Below the pieces are notes generated by a model, which was not told where the DNA came from, did not search any database, and saw only the letters and a list, made by a program, of their open reading frames with translations. From positions 1 to 11,938 of the forward strand of contig JAJZDE010000035.1 in the NCBI GenBank assembly GCA_021828745.1: 11,938 bases of DNA, read 5' to 3'. The stretch is from Pseudomonadota bacterium (GTDB lineage Bacteria; Pseudomonadota; Gammaproteobacteria; Burkholderiales; Ferrovaceae). The translations under genes were made by a program, and so were the position numbers. This document shows positions 5,435-11,938 of this stretch, piece after piece. The number at the start of each line of letters is the position of its first letter. Position 1 is the first letter of the stretch.

Positions 5435-6274
5435 ATGCCGGAATTGCCTGAGGTCGAAGTCACCCGCCAGGCGCTCAGCCCCCATGTGACCGGCCAGATC
5501 TGGGTGGGTGCCGTGATTCGGGAAAGCCGTCTGCGTCATCCCGTTCCCCCGGAGTTGGCGAATCCCGACCCCCAGCAGGTTCTGCAGGTGCGAAGACGGG
5601 GAAAATATCTGGTGCTGGAGATGAGCCACGGGGCGCTGATCGTTCATCTGGGCATGAGCGGCACCCTGCGCTACCTGACCCAGTCGGTGCCCGCGCAACG
5701 GCATGATCACGTGGACCTGTTGTTCGCGGACGGGAGCCTGGTGCGCTATCGCGATCCGCGCCGATTTGGCGCACTGCTCTGGGTCCCCCGTCTCCCAGAA
5801 AACTCTCCGGAGCCATTCTGGCAGGCCCACCCCTGCTTTGCCAGAATGGGCGTGGAGCCCCTTGAATCAGGGTTTGACGGAGCCTGGTTTCATCGCGTCA
5901 CGCGCGGTTTGAAGGGGGCGATCAAACCCTTGTTGCTGGAGGGGCGACTGGTGGTGGGGGCGGGCAATATCTATGCCTGCGAAAGCCTCTTTCTGGCCGG
6001 AATCGACCCGCGCTGCGCGGCGGGACGGATAGGACTGAAGCGCTACCATCGTCTGGCACAAGCGGTGCGTCAGGTCCTGGAACAGGCCATCCAGGCCGGT
6101 GGAAGCACCCTGCGCGATTTTGTTGGGGTCACGGGGGAAGGAGGGTATTTTCAGCATCAACACCAGGTTTATGGTCGCACGGGACAACCCTGCGTGCGCT
6201 GTGCAACCCCCATTCGCCAACTTCGTCAGGGACAACGCTCTACCTGGTATTGTCCACACTGTCAGCGCAACTGA
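5435..6274 (+). CDS. mutM: formamidopyrimidine-DNA glycosylase (Fpg/MutM)
   Basis: Bifunctional DNA glycosylase/AP lyase that removes 8-oxoguanine and formamidopyrimidines. The product is 279 residues. MPELPEVE supplies the catalytic N-terminal Pro2 (after Met removal) and Glu3; Lys57 in RRRGKYL is the conserved DNA-contacting lysine. HLGMSG (71-76) gives the void-filling Met74, and DPRRFG (107-112) the Arg110-Phe111 pair. The helix-two-turn-helix region has VVGAGNIYACESLF (173-186). The C-terminal zinc finger has Cys253, Cys256, Cys273 and Cys276, with QRSTWYC at its tip carrying Arg268. The ATG is fixed by the obligatory MPELPE start. It has little Shine-Dalgarno and follows the transporter stop by 3 bp, pointing to translational coupling. 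The last 35 bp overlap the convergent carbonic anhydrase gene, so there is no room for a terminator between them. Confidence 0.98.
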   Translation: MPELPEVEVTRQALSPHVTGQIWVGAVIRESRLRHPVPPELANPDPQQVLQVRRRGKYLVLEMSHGALIVHLGMSGTLRYLTQSVPAQRHDHVDLLFADGSLVRYRDPRRFGALLWVPRLPENSPEPFWQAHPCFARMGVEPLESGFDGAWFHRVTRGLKGAIKPLLLEGRLVVGAGNIYACESLFLAGIDPRCAAGRIGLKRYHRLAQAVRQVLEQAIQAGGSTLRDFVGVTGEGGYFQHQHQVYGRTGQPCVRCATPIRQLRQGQRSTWYCPHCQRN

Positions 6275-6932
6275 CCCGAGCTGCGATGAGTTCCAGGGTG
6301 GCGGCGTAGCGGGTTCGCAGGTCCTGGGGGGAGGAGACGGTAAAGCCGAGGTCGTGCAGTTGGCCATCGTTCACCCCATAGACCCAGGCATGGACAGTGA
6401 GGGGTTGCCGGCGCTCCCAGGCATCCAGGACCACCGTGCTCTGACAAACGGTAAGTGCTTGTTCCATGGCGTTCAATTCGCACAGACGGTCATGACGCAG
6501 GTCGGCAGGGCACTGTTCGATGAGAGCCCAGTGCTTCTCGTGCACATCCCGAACGTGTCGTAACCAGTTGTCGGCAAGCCCGATGCGCATCCCGGTCAAG
6601 GCTGCATGGACACCCGAGCAACCATAGTGACCGACCACCATGATATGACGCACCTTCAACCGATCCACGGCAAACTGCAGGACCGACAGGGAATTGAGGT
6701 CACTGTGCACGACGACATTGGCCACATTACGGTGGACGAAGACTTCTCCAGGGGCCAGTCCGGTGATCTGATTGGCCGGAACACGAGAGTCGGAACAACC
6801 GATCCAAAGGTATTCAGGCGCCTGTTGGGTGGCCAGTGCCTTGAAAAAATCGGGGTCCGCGGCCAGCATGGAATCCACCCAGAGGCGGTTGTTGTCGAAG
6901 AGGTGTTGCAGAGGGTGAGGAGAAACCGTCAT
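6240..6932 (-). CDS. can: beta-carbonic anhydrase
   Basis: Zinc enzyme interconverting CO2 and bicarbonate, needed to supply bicarbonate for carboxylases at ambient CO2. The 230-residue product matches the Can/CynT beta class. IGCSDSRV supplies zinc ligand Cys46 and the Asp48-Arg50 dyad, VFVHRNVANVV (64-74) follows, and VVGHYGCSG (99-107) gives zinc ligands His102 and Cys105. No signal peptide is seen, so it is cytosolic. The ATG at 6930-6932 has AAAGGA (6942-6947) nine bases upstream. TATACT on the minus strand (6985-6990) is a possible -10 with a poor -35; otherwise the gene is read through from the phosphatase gene 64 bp upstream. Its 3' end overlaps mutM by 35 bp. The C-terminal tail in the overlap is not part of the active site. 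Confidence 0.97.
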   Translation of the reverse strand: MTVSPHPLQHLFDNNRLWVDSMLAADPDFFKALATQQAPEYLWIGCSDSRVPANQITGLAPGEVFVHRNVANVVVHSDLNSLSVLQFAVDRLKVRHIMVVGHYGCSGVHAALTGMRIGLADNWLRHVRDVHEKHWALIEQCPADLRHDRLCELNAMEQALTVCQSTVVLDAWERRQPLTVHAWVYGVNDGQLHDLGFTVSSPQDLRTRYAATLELIAARVSCADSVDNTR

Positions 6933-6984
6933 TCGTTGAAATCCTTTGTTGAATCAGGGCGACCCACGGCCCATGAGGTACCGA

Positions 6985-6990
6985 AGTATA
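6985..6990 (-). promoter_or_regulatory. possible -10 element for can
   Basis: TATACT on the minus strand matches the -10 consensus at 5/6 positions and would give a leader of about 45 nt with a reasonable ribosome binding site. No recognisable -35 lies 16-18 bp upstream, so the promoter is weak or activator-dependent, or the match is chance. Confidence 0.25.
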
Positions 6991-6996
6991 CCTTGA

Positions 6997-7779
6997 TTAG
7001 TCCGGGGTTTTCGCTGGCGGTGGTGGTGCGTGGCGTCCTGCGCGCCATCCGAGGATCAGCATGGCCAACGCAAACGCTTTTTCGGACCAAAAAACGCCGG
7101 GCAGACCCCCGGACCCCCGGAACAGGGCAAAGGCCGCGAGCATGACCAACATCAGCAAGGGTAGCCAGCGCCCCTGGGTCGTGCCCCAGGTCCAGCGCCG
7201 TGCCCAGGCCAGTCCGGCGAGGGCGCAGAGCCAGCCGCCCGCCGCTCCCACCAGCACATCCAGAGGCCAGTGTACGCCGAGGGCAATACGGGAAGCCCCT
7301 ACGGCCAATCCTGCGAGAATCAGGGTCCAGCGCATACCGGGAGCGCGGAGCGGGAGACCATGGATGAGCAGGGCGATCAGGGTGAAGATGGCGGTGGTAT
7401 GTCCTGAGGGAAAGGACCCATGTAACAGGCGGGGGCCAATGACCGTCACCGTCAAAATGGCGGGGGGGCGCGGCGCATCTATCCAATGCTTGAGTCCATG
7501 GGAAAAGAGGAAGGCCAGCAGGGAGGCCAGCAGGGCGGCCCACAACAGATCCGGGCGGCGGCGCCACCAGGGAAATAGGATCAGAGGAACCAGCGTGGAG
7601 TCCCCCAATGCCGTCCAGTGGGTCCACAGCAGGGGGGGCAGGAAAGAGAAAATCCGGTGCAATACCTCGAACAGGGGCAAATTGGTGCAGGTCAGCGCGA
7701 CTTCGAGGGCCAGGCCCAGGCATGCCAAAGGGAAGGTCCAGCGCCAAAGCGTTTGAGCAGGAAAGAGAGGAGGGGTCAT
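6997..7779 (-). CDS. PAP2-family membrane lipid phosphatase
   Basis: Membrane phosphatase of the PAP2 superfamily, 260 residues with about six hydrophobic segments. The three phosphatase signatures are complete: KxxxxxxRP at 97-105, PSGH at 124-127 and SRxxxxxHxxxD at 163-174 (SRIALGVHWPLD). The catalytic site should face the periplasm. Candidate substrates are undecaprenyl pyrophosphate, phosphatidate or phosphatidylglycerol phosphate, or lipid A phosphates; the sequence alone does not choose. The ATG at 7777-7779 overlaps the TGA of the upstream glycosyltransferase gene (ATGA). The frame stays open further upstream to 7980, but that part is Pro/Arg-rich low-quality sequence antisense to nothing and inside the neighbouring gene, so it is rejected. 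The coupling points to a shared role in an envelope lipid pathway. Confidence 0.92.
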   Translation of the reverse strand: MTPPLFPAQTLWRWTFPLACLGLALEVALTCTNLPLFEVLHRIFSFLPPLLWTHWTALGDSTLVPLILFPWWRRRPDLLWAALLASLLAFLFSHGLKHWIDAPRPPAILTVTVIGPRLLHGSFPSGHTTAIFTLIALLIHGLPLRAPGMRWTLILAGLAVGASRIALGVHWPLDVLVGAAGGWLCALAGLAWARRWTWGTTQGRWLPLLMLVMLAAFALFRGSGGLPGVFWSEKAFALAMLILGWRAGRHAPPPPAKTPD

Positions 7780-9335
7780 TGGGGTAGGATTTGAACCAGA
7801 TAGAGGCCCCCTGCGGCATGCAGGACGACATGGGGGGGGAGATCGGAGAGGTGGTCTGCCCGGGCAAAGACCCAGTCTCCGGCGTGAGCCGGTCTGTTGA
7901 CGGTGGGTTTTCCACTGTATACGGCAAAACTGGGCATGCGGTCGTCCGCCACGATGGACCCTGGGTGCTGACGGGCCCACTGGGCCAGAATGCGTACCGG
8001 GGTTTGTTGCAGACGGGCGGCCACGGGCATGAGCACCGTGGTCAGCATCAGGGTACTCATCACGCCGGTGGTGCCCAGCAGGGCCAAACTACGCGCCGAA
8101 GGATCGGCGGATATCGGGAGTGTCCGAATGACCACGAACCCCAGAAAGGCACAGAGTACCAGCATACTGACCACGCTTGCCCACCAGCTCCCGGTAAAAA
8201 TGTCCGGGCCCTGAAGAAACAGGGCGCGCAGGTAGGGGTTGGAGGTGGTCTGAGCCTGATATTGGACGATGAAGGGTAAACCGATGATCAGGGCGGGCAT
8301 GATGAGCCACGGGAGCCAGAGGATCCGGGAAGGTTTGAGGGAATGGCGGTGTTGGGCCATGAGCAGGAAGAGTGGAGGTAGCCCGATCAGCAGATAGTGC
8401 GGCAACTTGGTGTGCGCCAGGGAAAACAGGATGAAAACCGTGGCAAACCAGAGCAGCAGGAACTGGGTCAGGGGGCTGGCGCGATCGCGCCAACCTTCTC
8501 CCAGTGATTTCAATAACAGAGGGGTATGCGGCCAGGCAATCACCAGCAGCACGGGAAGGTAATACAGGACACTTCCCCCGTGTCCCTGCATCGTGCCGGT
8601 GAGGCGTCCGAGGTTTTCCCGCCACAAAAAATAATCGATGAAGCGTGTTCCCATCAAGTGGTATTGGATGACATACCAGGGTAGGGCCAGCGCACAAAAA
8701 GTGAGCCATCCCCAGCCATTGAAGGCGCTGCGGAACCAATTCTTCCATTCCTTACGGAGTCCGTAGAACAGGAAACTGGTGAGTGCGGGGACGACCACGG
8801 CCACCGGCCCCTTGGCCAGAAAGCCAAGCGCCATCCATAGCCAGATCCGTCGTTCAGCCCAGGGATCCTGCTTTTTCCAGGCCAGATAGAGGTCCAGTTG
8901 GGCCAGGGTGATGAGGAGACAGAGGACCCCGTCCATTGCTGCGGCGTGGGCCGATACCGTGACACCCAGGGAGGTGGCGCAGAGCAAGGTGGCCAGAGCC
9001 CCGGCTTCAGGGCCCCAGTGTTGGCGCGCAAAGCGGCCCAGAACGAGCATCCAGAGCAGGCAGGCCAGCAGGGAAGGAAAACGAAAAACCCAGGCATGGA
9101 CGCCGAATACCTTGACCAGAGGCGCCATGAGCCAGAAAGCCAGGATGGGTTTTTCAAAAAAAGGTTGCCCGTTCAGGGTGGGCGTGATGAAGTCGCCGCT
9201 GTGGGCCATTTCCACAGCGACTTCTCCATACTCACCTTCATCCTCGTCAAACAGGGGCAACTGGACCAAGGCCAACCAGGTGGTCAGTAGTGCCAGAACC
9301 CACAAGCCTTTCAGTCTGCGCACCAGATCAGACAT
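7776..9335 (-). CDS. ArnT-like (GT83/PMT superfamily) membrane glycosyltransferase
   Basis: Polytopic inner-membrane glycosyltransferase that would use a polyprenyl-phosphate-linked sugar as donor. The 519-residue product has a first membrane helix (about 10-27), then the acidic first periplasmic loop FDEDEGEYGEVAVEM (29-43), where the catalytic Asp/Glu of GT-C enzymes sits. LNGQPFFEKP (54-63) follows, closely recalling the LNG-x-x-FFEKP block of ArnT. Many hydrophobic helices run to about residue 420, then a small soluble C-terminal domain. ArnT adds aminoarabinose to lipid A, but the sugar and acceptor here are unknown, and no arn biosynthesis genes are nearby; similar proteins glycosylate other lipids. 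AAGG in AAGGTGG lies six bases before the ATG at 9333-9335. The gene starts 19 bp after rhlE and overlaps the PAP2 gene by 4 bp. Confidence 0.9.
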   Translation of the reverse strand: MSDLVRRLKGLWVLALLTTWLALVQLPLFDEDEGEYGEVAVEMAHSGDFITPTLNGQPFFEKPILAFWLMAPLVKVFGVHAWVFRFPSLLACLLWMLVLGRFARQHWGPEAGALATLLCATSLGVTVSAHAAAMDGVLCLLITLAQLDLYLAWKKQDPWAERRIWLWMALGFLAKGPVAVVVPALTSFLFYGLRKEWKNWFRSAFNGWGWLTFCALALPWYVIQYHLMGTRFIDYFLWRENLGRLTGTMQGHGGSVLYYLPVLLVIAWPHTPLLLKSLGEGWRDRASPLTQFLLLWFATVFILFSLAHTKLPHYLLIGLPPLFLLMAQHRHSLKPSRILWLPWLIMPALIIGLPFIVQYQAQTTSNPYLRALFLQGPDIFTGSWWASVVSMLVLCAFLGFVVIRTLPISADPSARSLALLGTTGVMSTLMLTTVLMPVAARLQQTPVRILAQWARQHPGSIVADDRMPSFAVYSGKPTVNRPAHAGDWVFARADHLSDLPPHVVLHAAGGLYLVQILPQ

Positions 9336-9354
9336 GAACCACCTTCAGCGAGGT

Positions 9355-10665
9355 TTAGCCGGCACGTTTGCGAATGGGCGCCTTGGTTTGGCGTTGCTCA
9401 GACCAGGGCGTGCGGGCCTCGCGGTGTTGGGGACGATCCTGAGCCGGGCTATGACGTCCTCCCTTGCCCGCAGCAGGTCCTGGTCGTGCAGCAGACCGGG
9501 AGCTGGGACGAATGGGCATGCGTGGTTCGAATCCGGCGATGGTATGGACATCGATGGATTTTCCGGTGAAGCGTTCGATGCGTTGCAGTTGCAGGAAATC
9601 ACGGCTGCTGGCCAGGGAAATGGCGATCCCCTTGTTGCCGGCACGGCCGGTACGACCGATGCGGTGGACATAGTCCTCGGCGACTTTGGGCAGGTCATAA
9701 TTGATGACATGACTGATGCCGGGGACGTCGATACCGCGCGCGGCCACATCGGTGGCCACCAGGACGCGCAAACGTCCATGGCGCAGTCCATCCAGGGTGC
9801 GGTTGCGGGCACCCTGGTGCATATCGCCGTGAAGCGCGGCCGCAGAGTGTCCTTGTCCGCTCAGGTCGTCGGCCAGCAGATCAGCATCGCGCTTGGTGGC
9901 GGTGAAAATGATGGCCTGATTGAGTTCGACATCGGTCAACAGATGGGCCAGCAGACGATTCTTGTGGGCCAGGTTGTCCACATAGTGGAGGCGCTGGTCG
10001 ATGTTTTCATGGGCGGCCTTGAGGGAAGTGGCCTCGATGCGTACGGGTTCCCGCAGGAGGGTTTCGGCCAGACGTGCGATGGGTTTGTCGAAGGTGGCAG
10101 AAAACATCAGGGTCTGACGGGTAGCCGGGGTGGCGCTGGCGATGCGCTTGACATCGTCGATGAACCCCATGTCGAGCATGCGATCGGCTTCGTCCAGGAC
10201 GAGCATTTCGACTTGGGATAGATCGACCCGACGACTGTCCATCTGATCGAGCAAACGGCCCGGTGTGGCCACCAGAATATCATAGGGGCGTGCCAGATTG
10301 CGGTTCTGAACCGGATATGGGGTTCCTCCCAGCAAGGTGACGGTACGAATCTGTTTCAGATTTTTGCCATAGGTTTTGGCGGCTTCGGTGATCTGGCTGG
10401 CTAATTCACGGGTGGGAGACAGGACCAGCAGGCGTGGGCCTTTTCCGGTCAAGGGGCGGGTTGCCAGGCGATGCAGGGCCGGCAACATGAAGGCGGCAGT
10501 TTTGCCCGACCCGGTGCGTGAGGTGACCATAAGGTCGGAGCCCGTCAGCAAGGCAGGAATGGCCTGGGCCTGGACGGGGGTGGGTGCGGTGTAACCGGCT
10601 TCGGTGACAGCGCTGAGCAAACGGGGGTCCAGATTCAAGTGTTCAAACAACATGGGGGTAGTCAA
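9355..10665 (-). CDS. rhlE: RhlE-like DEAD-box ATP-dependent RNA helicase
   Basis: ATP-dependent RNA-unwinding protein. The 436-residue product has all helicase motifs: Q motif with Gln32 (TPVQ), I SRTGSGKT (49-56), Ia PTRELA (84-89), TPGR (134-137), II DEAD (158-161), III SAT (189-191), IV IIFTATK (252-258), V ATDVAARGID (304-313) and VI HRIGRTGR (334-341). A basic, Arg/Pro/Gln-rich tail of about 55 residues follows, as in RhlE proteins that bind structured RNA. Start choice: TTG at 10663-10665 has GAGGA (10674-10678) eight bases upstream, whereas ATG at 10651-10653 has no ribosome binding site at a usable distance. The frame is open up to 10776, but that N-terminus looks non-family. Exact paralogue naming (RhlE or relative) is uncertain. 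An unusual structured leader lies upstream. Confidence 0.95.
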   Translation of the reverse strand: MTTPMLFEHLNLDPRLLSAVTEAGYTAPTPVQAQAIPALLTGSDLMVTSRTGSGKTAAFMLPALHRLATRPLTGKGPRLLVLSPTRELASQITEAAKTYGKNLKQIRTVTLLGGTPYPVQNRNLARPYDILVATPGRLLDQMDSRRVDLSQVEMLVLDEADRMLDMGFIDDVKRIASATPATRQTLMFSATFDKPIARLAETLLREPVRIEATSLKAAHENIDQRLHYVDNLAHKNRLLAHLLTDVELNQAIIFTATKRDADLLADDLSGQGHSAAALHGDMHQGARNRTLDGLRHGRLRVLVATDVAARGIDVPGISHVINYDLPKVAEDYVHRIGRTGRAGNKGIAISLASSRDFLQLQRIERFTGKSIDVHTIAGFEPRMPIRPSSRSAARPGPAAGKGGRHSPAQDRPQHREARTPWSEQRQTKAPIRKRAG

Positions 10666-10948
10666 TGTACTAATCCTCGAGGGCGAAGCGACAGGTAAAG
10701 GGAACCCGGGAGGGTTCACACGAGCCTCAGATGAAAAAACAGCGGATAACCGCCGGCGTAAGTCACTAACCGGCAAAAGACATTCAGAAATGAATGGATA
10801 AGGTCAGGGACACTGCACTACCTGTCGCATGCAGTGCCGACATGGTAACAGAAAGCACAAACAAATGGAAGGACAAAAGTGAATATCCTGTCAGTCCCGG
10901 GGAATCGGGTCTGGAGAGGGAACTCCTTTCCTCCGGTTGGAACCATCG
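10666..10948. other. 283-bp gap between fadD and rhlE: structured rhlE leader
   Basis: No credible gene is seen here on either strand. On the rhlE-sense (minus) strand it holds, in order, a hairpin with an 8-bp stem including one G-U (core arms 10831-10836 and 10811-10816), a small CATTC/GAATG hairpin near 10780-10796, a GCCGG/CCGGC repeat, the hairpin GAACCC-GGGA-GGGTTC (10702-10717) and the ribosome binding site GAGGA (10674-10678). No convincing -35/-10 pair was found by eye. No T-rich terminator for fadD was found; only a bulged hairpin without a T-tract lies around 10915-10935. Confidence 0.5.
10688..10828. repeat. 10-bp inverted repeat, 121-bp spacing, in the rhlE leader
   Basis: GCGACAGGTA (10688-10697) and its exact reverse complement TACCTGTCGC (10819-10828) lie in the rhlE upstream region. 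The distal copy occupies the centre of the 14-nt loop (10817-10830) of the hairpin with arms CACTGC/GCAGTG. The proximal copy ends nine bases before the rhlE Shine-Dalgarno. In RNA this would permit loop-to-leader pairing (a pseudoknot). The repeat itself is certain; the function is inferred. Confidence 0.75.
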
Positions 10949-11938
10949 TCAGGATGGGCGGTTAGGTGTCGTCCTGAGCGCGCGACGCAGAACTTTGCCG
11001 ACGGCAGAATGGGGCAGTTCGGTCCGGAATTCGATGTGGCGTGGAATCTTGTAACCCGTGAGTTCCTGATGGCACCAGGCGAGGAGTTCCTGCTCCGTCA
11101 GGTTGGGGTCGCGGCGCACCACGAATGCCGTGATGGCCTCGCCCGAATGGATGTCCTCGACGCCGATGGCGGCGACTTCGGCGATCCCGGGATGGTGGGA
11201 GAGAATTTCTTCGATTTCGTTCGGGTAGACATTGAATCCGGACACTTTGATCATATCCTTCTTACGGTCCAGCAGGGTCAATGTACCCGTCCGGTTCCAG
11301 CGTCCGATGTCGCCGCTACGAAAATATCCATCTGGCCAGAAGGCCTGGCTGGTTTCTTCCGGTTGCTGCCAGTAGCCGCTCATCACCTGGGGTCCGCGGA
11401 TACAGACTTCACCGATGTCTGTCGGGGGGGCTTCCTCGCCCTCACCATTGCGCAGGGAAATCTCGGTGTACGGCAAAGGTTTTCCCACGCTTCCATCAAA
11501 TTCCTGAAGATCGAAGGGGTTCAGACAGACCCCCGGAGAGGTTTCAGTCAATCCGTAGGCCTGATTGATGCAGCAACCTGTGACGGCTTGCCAGTGTTGA
11601 GCCACTTCCCCCTTGACAGCCATGCCCCCGCCCAGGGTGGATTTGAGGTGAGAGAAATCCAGATGCGCGAAAGCGGGGTTGTCCAGCAGGGCGGCAAACA
11701 GAGTATTGACCCCGGTAAAGATGCTCATGGGATAGAGTTTCAGGGCACGCACCAGTCCGGGAATGTCGCGCGGGTTGGGAATCAGCAGGTTGGTGGCGCC
11801 TAATTTCCAAAACAGCAGGCAATTGGCGGTCAGGGCGAAGATATGATAGAGCGGCAAGGCCGTGACGACCTTTTCCTGTCCGGGAACCAGATGCGAGCCA
11901 TGCCAGATCCCCACCTGGCCCAGATTGGCTATGATGTT
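10949..11938 (-). CDS. fadD: long-chain fatty acid--CoA ligase, 5'-truncated by window edge
   Basis: ATP-dependent enzyme that activates long-chain fatty acids through an acyl-AMP to acyl-CoA, at the inner face of the membrane. The frame is open to the right edge (330 codons including stop visible), so the N-terminal part, including the P-loop-like AMP-binding motif, lies outside; the GTG near 11912-11914 is internal. Visible blocks closely track E. coli FadD: VVTALPLYHIFALT, TNLLIPNPRDIPGLV, TGVNTLFAALL, GGGMAV, QAYGLTETSP (adenylation motif), GEVCIRGPQVMSGYW, DGYFRSGDIG, LLDRKKDMIKVSGFNVYPNEIEE (cited in part; the hinge and C-terminal subdomain start here), and SAVGKVLRR with the catalytic Lys near the C-terminus. 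The family's usual length of about 560 suggests some 230 residues are missing. No clear terminator follows. Confidence 0.96.
   Translation of the reverse strand, partial: NIIANLGQVGIWHGSHLVPGQEKVVTALPLYHIFALTANCLLFWKLGATNLLIPNPRDIPGLVRALKLYPMSIFTGVNTLFAALLDNPAFAHLDFSHLKSTLGGGMAVKGEVAQHWQAVTGCCINQAYGLTETSPGVCLNPFDLQEFDGSVGKPLPYTEISLRNGEGEEAPPTDIGEVCIRGPQVMSGYWQQPEETSQAFWPDGYFRSGDIGRWNRTGTLTLLDRKKDMIKVSGFNVYPNEIEEILSHHPGIAEVAAIGVEDIHSGEAITAFVVRRDPNLTEQELLAWCHQELTGYKIPRHIEFRTELPHSAVGKVLRRALRTTPNRPS

Noticed and set aside
6929..7927. Long minus-strand open frame overlapping the PAP2 gene in another frame
   Set aside because: The product is Pro/Arg/Ser-rich without family features, while the overlapping frame has all three PAP2 motifs.
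7780..7980. N-terminal extension of the PAP2 phosphatase frame to an ATG at 7980
   Set aside because: The added stretch is Arg/Pro/Gly-rich, unlike the family, and overlaps the well-supported C-terminal coding part of the glycosyltransferase; the ATGA-overlap start at 7779 fits better.
8908..10221. Long plus-strand open frame antisense to the glycosyltransferase and helicase genes
   Set aside because: It covers parts of two clear minus-strand genes, has low-complexity composition and no recognisable domain; it is a mirror of GC-rich codons.
10666..10776. N-terminal extension of the RhlE frame to an ATG at 10776
   Set aside because: The extra residues do not look like helicase sequence, and the start would lie within the inverted-repeat leader; TTG 10665 has a proper ribosome binding site.
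10937..11803. Plus-strand open frame antisense to fadD
   Set aside because: It mirrors a clearly conserved FadD coding region and has no family resemblance.

Overview
This 11.9-kb window looks like ordinary chromosomal DNA of a proteobacterium, most likely a betaproteobacterium. It is moderately GC-rich by eye, nearly gap-free, and built of housekeeping genes. The grounds for the assignment are the divergent smpB / ratA-rnfH arrangement, an Escherichia coli-type NADP isocitrate dehydrogenase, a FadD-type acyl-CoA ligase and a DEAD-box helicase of a type I recall from betaproteobacteria. This is inference from remembered protein similarity; no search was run. There is no transposase, integrase, tRNA, rRNA, CRISPR array or phage gene.

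Layout, left to right. The 3' part of icd (+) enters from the left edge. A 176-bp gap follows, holding a promoter-like site, a possible 20-codon membrane peptide gene, a hairpin and a perfect 10-bp tandem duplication. smpB (-) is divergent from ratA-rnfH (+) across 48 bp that contain a 10-bp palindrome. rnfH runs convergently into a MarR-family regulator gene (-), with a 31-bp overlap. The MarR gene is divergent from a small double-CDGSH iron-sulfur protein gene (+). A palindrome lies inside the promoter of the CDGSH gene, and a clear rho-independent terminator closes that gene. The tail of that terminator doubles as the -35 region of a promoter for the next unit, selO - yhhQ-type transporter - mutM (+), which is tightly coupled by a 4-bp overlap and a 3-bp gap. 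mutM meets a beta-carbonic anhydrase gene (-) tail to tail with a 35-bp overlap. The rest is all on the minus strand. In order of transcription it is the 3' part of fadD, a structured 283-bp gap, an RhlE-like helicase, an ArnT-like membrane glycosyltransferase, a PAP2 lipid phosphatase (4-bp overlap) and the carbonic anhydrase.

How the genes fit together. smpB, ratA and rnfH are translation and housekeeping genes that often sit together. The MarR regulator very probably controls itself and the CDGSH protein through the shared palindrome. SelO (protein AMPylation), the queuosine-precursor transporter (tRNA modification) and MutM (8-oxoguanine repair) form one transcription unit. A link through oxidative stress is possible but is inference. 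The glycosyltransferase and PAP2 phosphatase look like an envelope-lipid modification pair.

I see no clearly new multi-gene system. The best leads for something undescribed are non-coding. The rhlE leader has a hairpin whose loop displays a 10-mer exactly complementary to a site just upstream of the rhlE ribosome binding site. The palindrome in the marR-CDGSH promoter, the possible leaderless start of selO and the 20-codon ORF also deserve a look.
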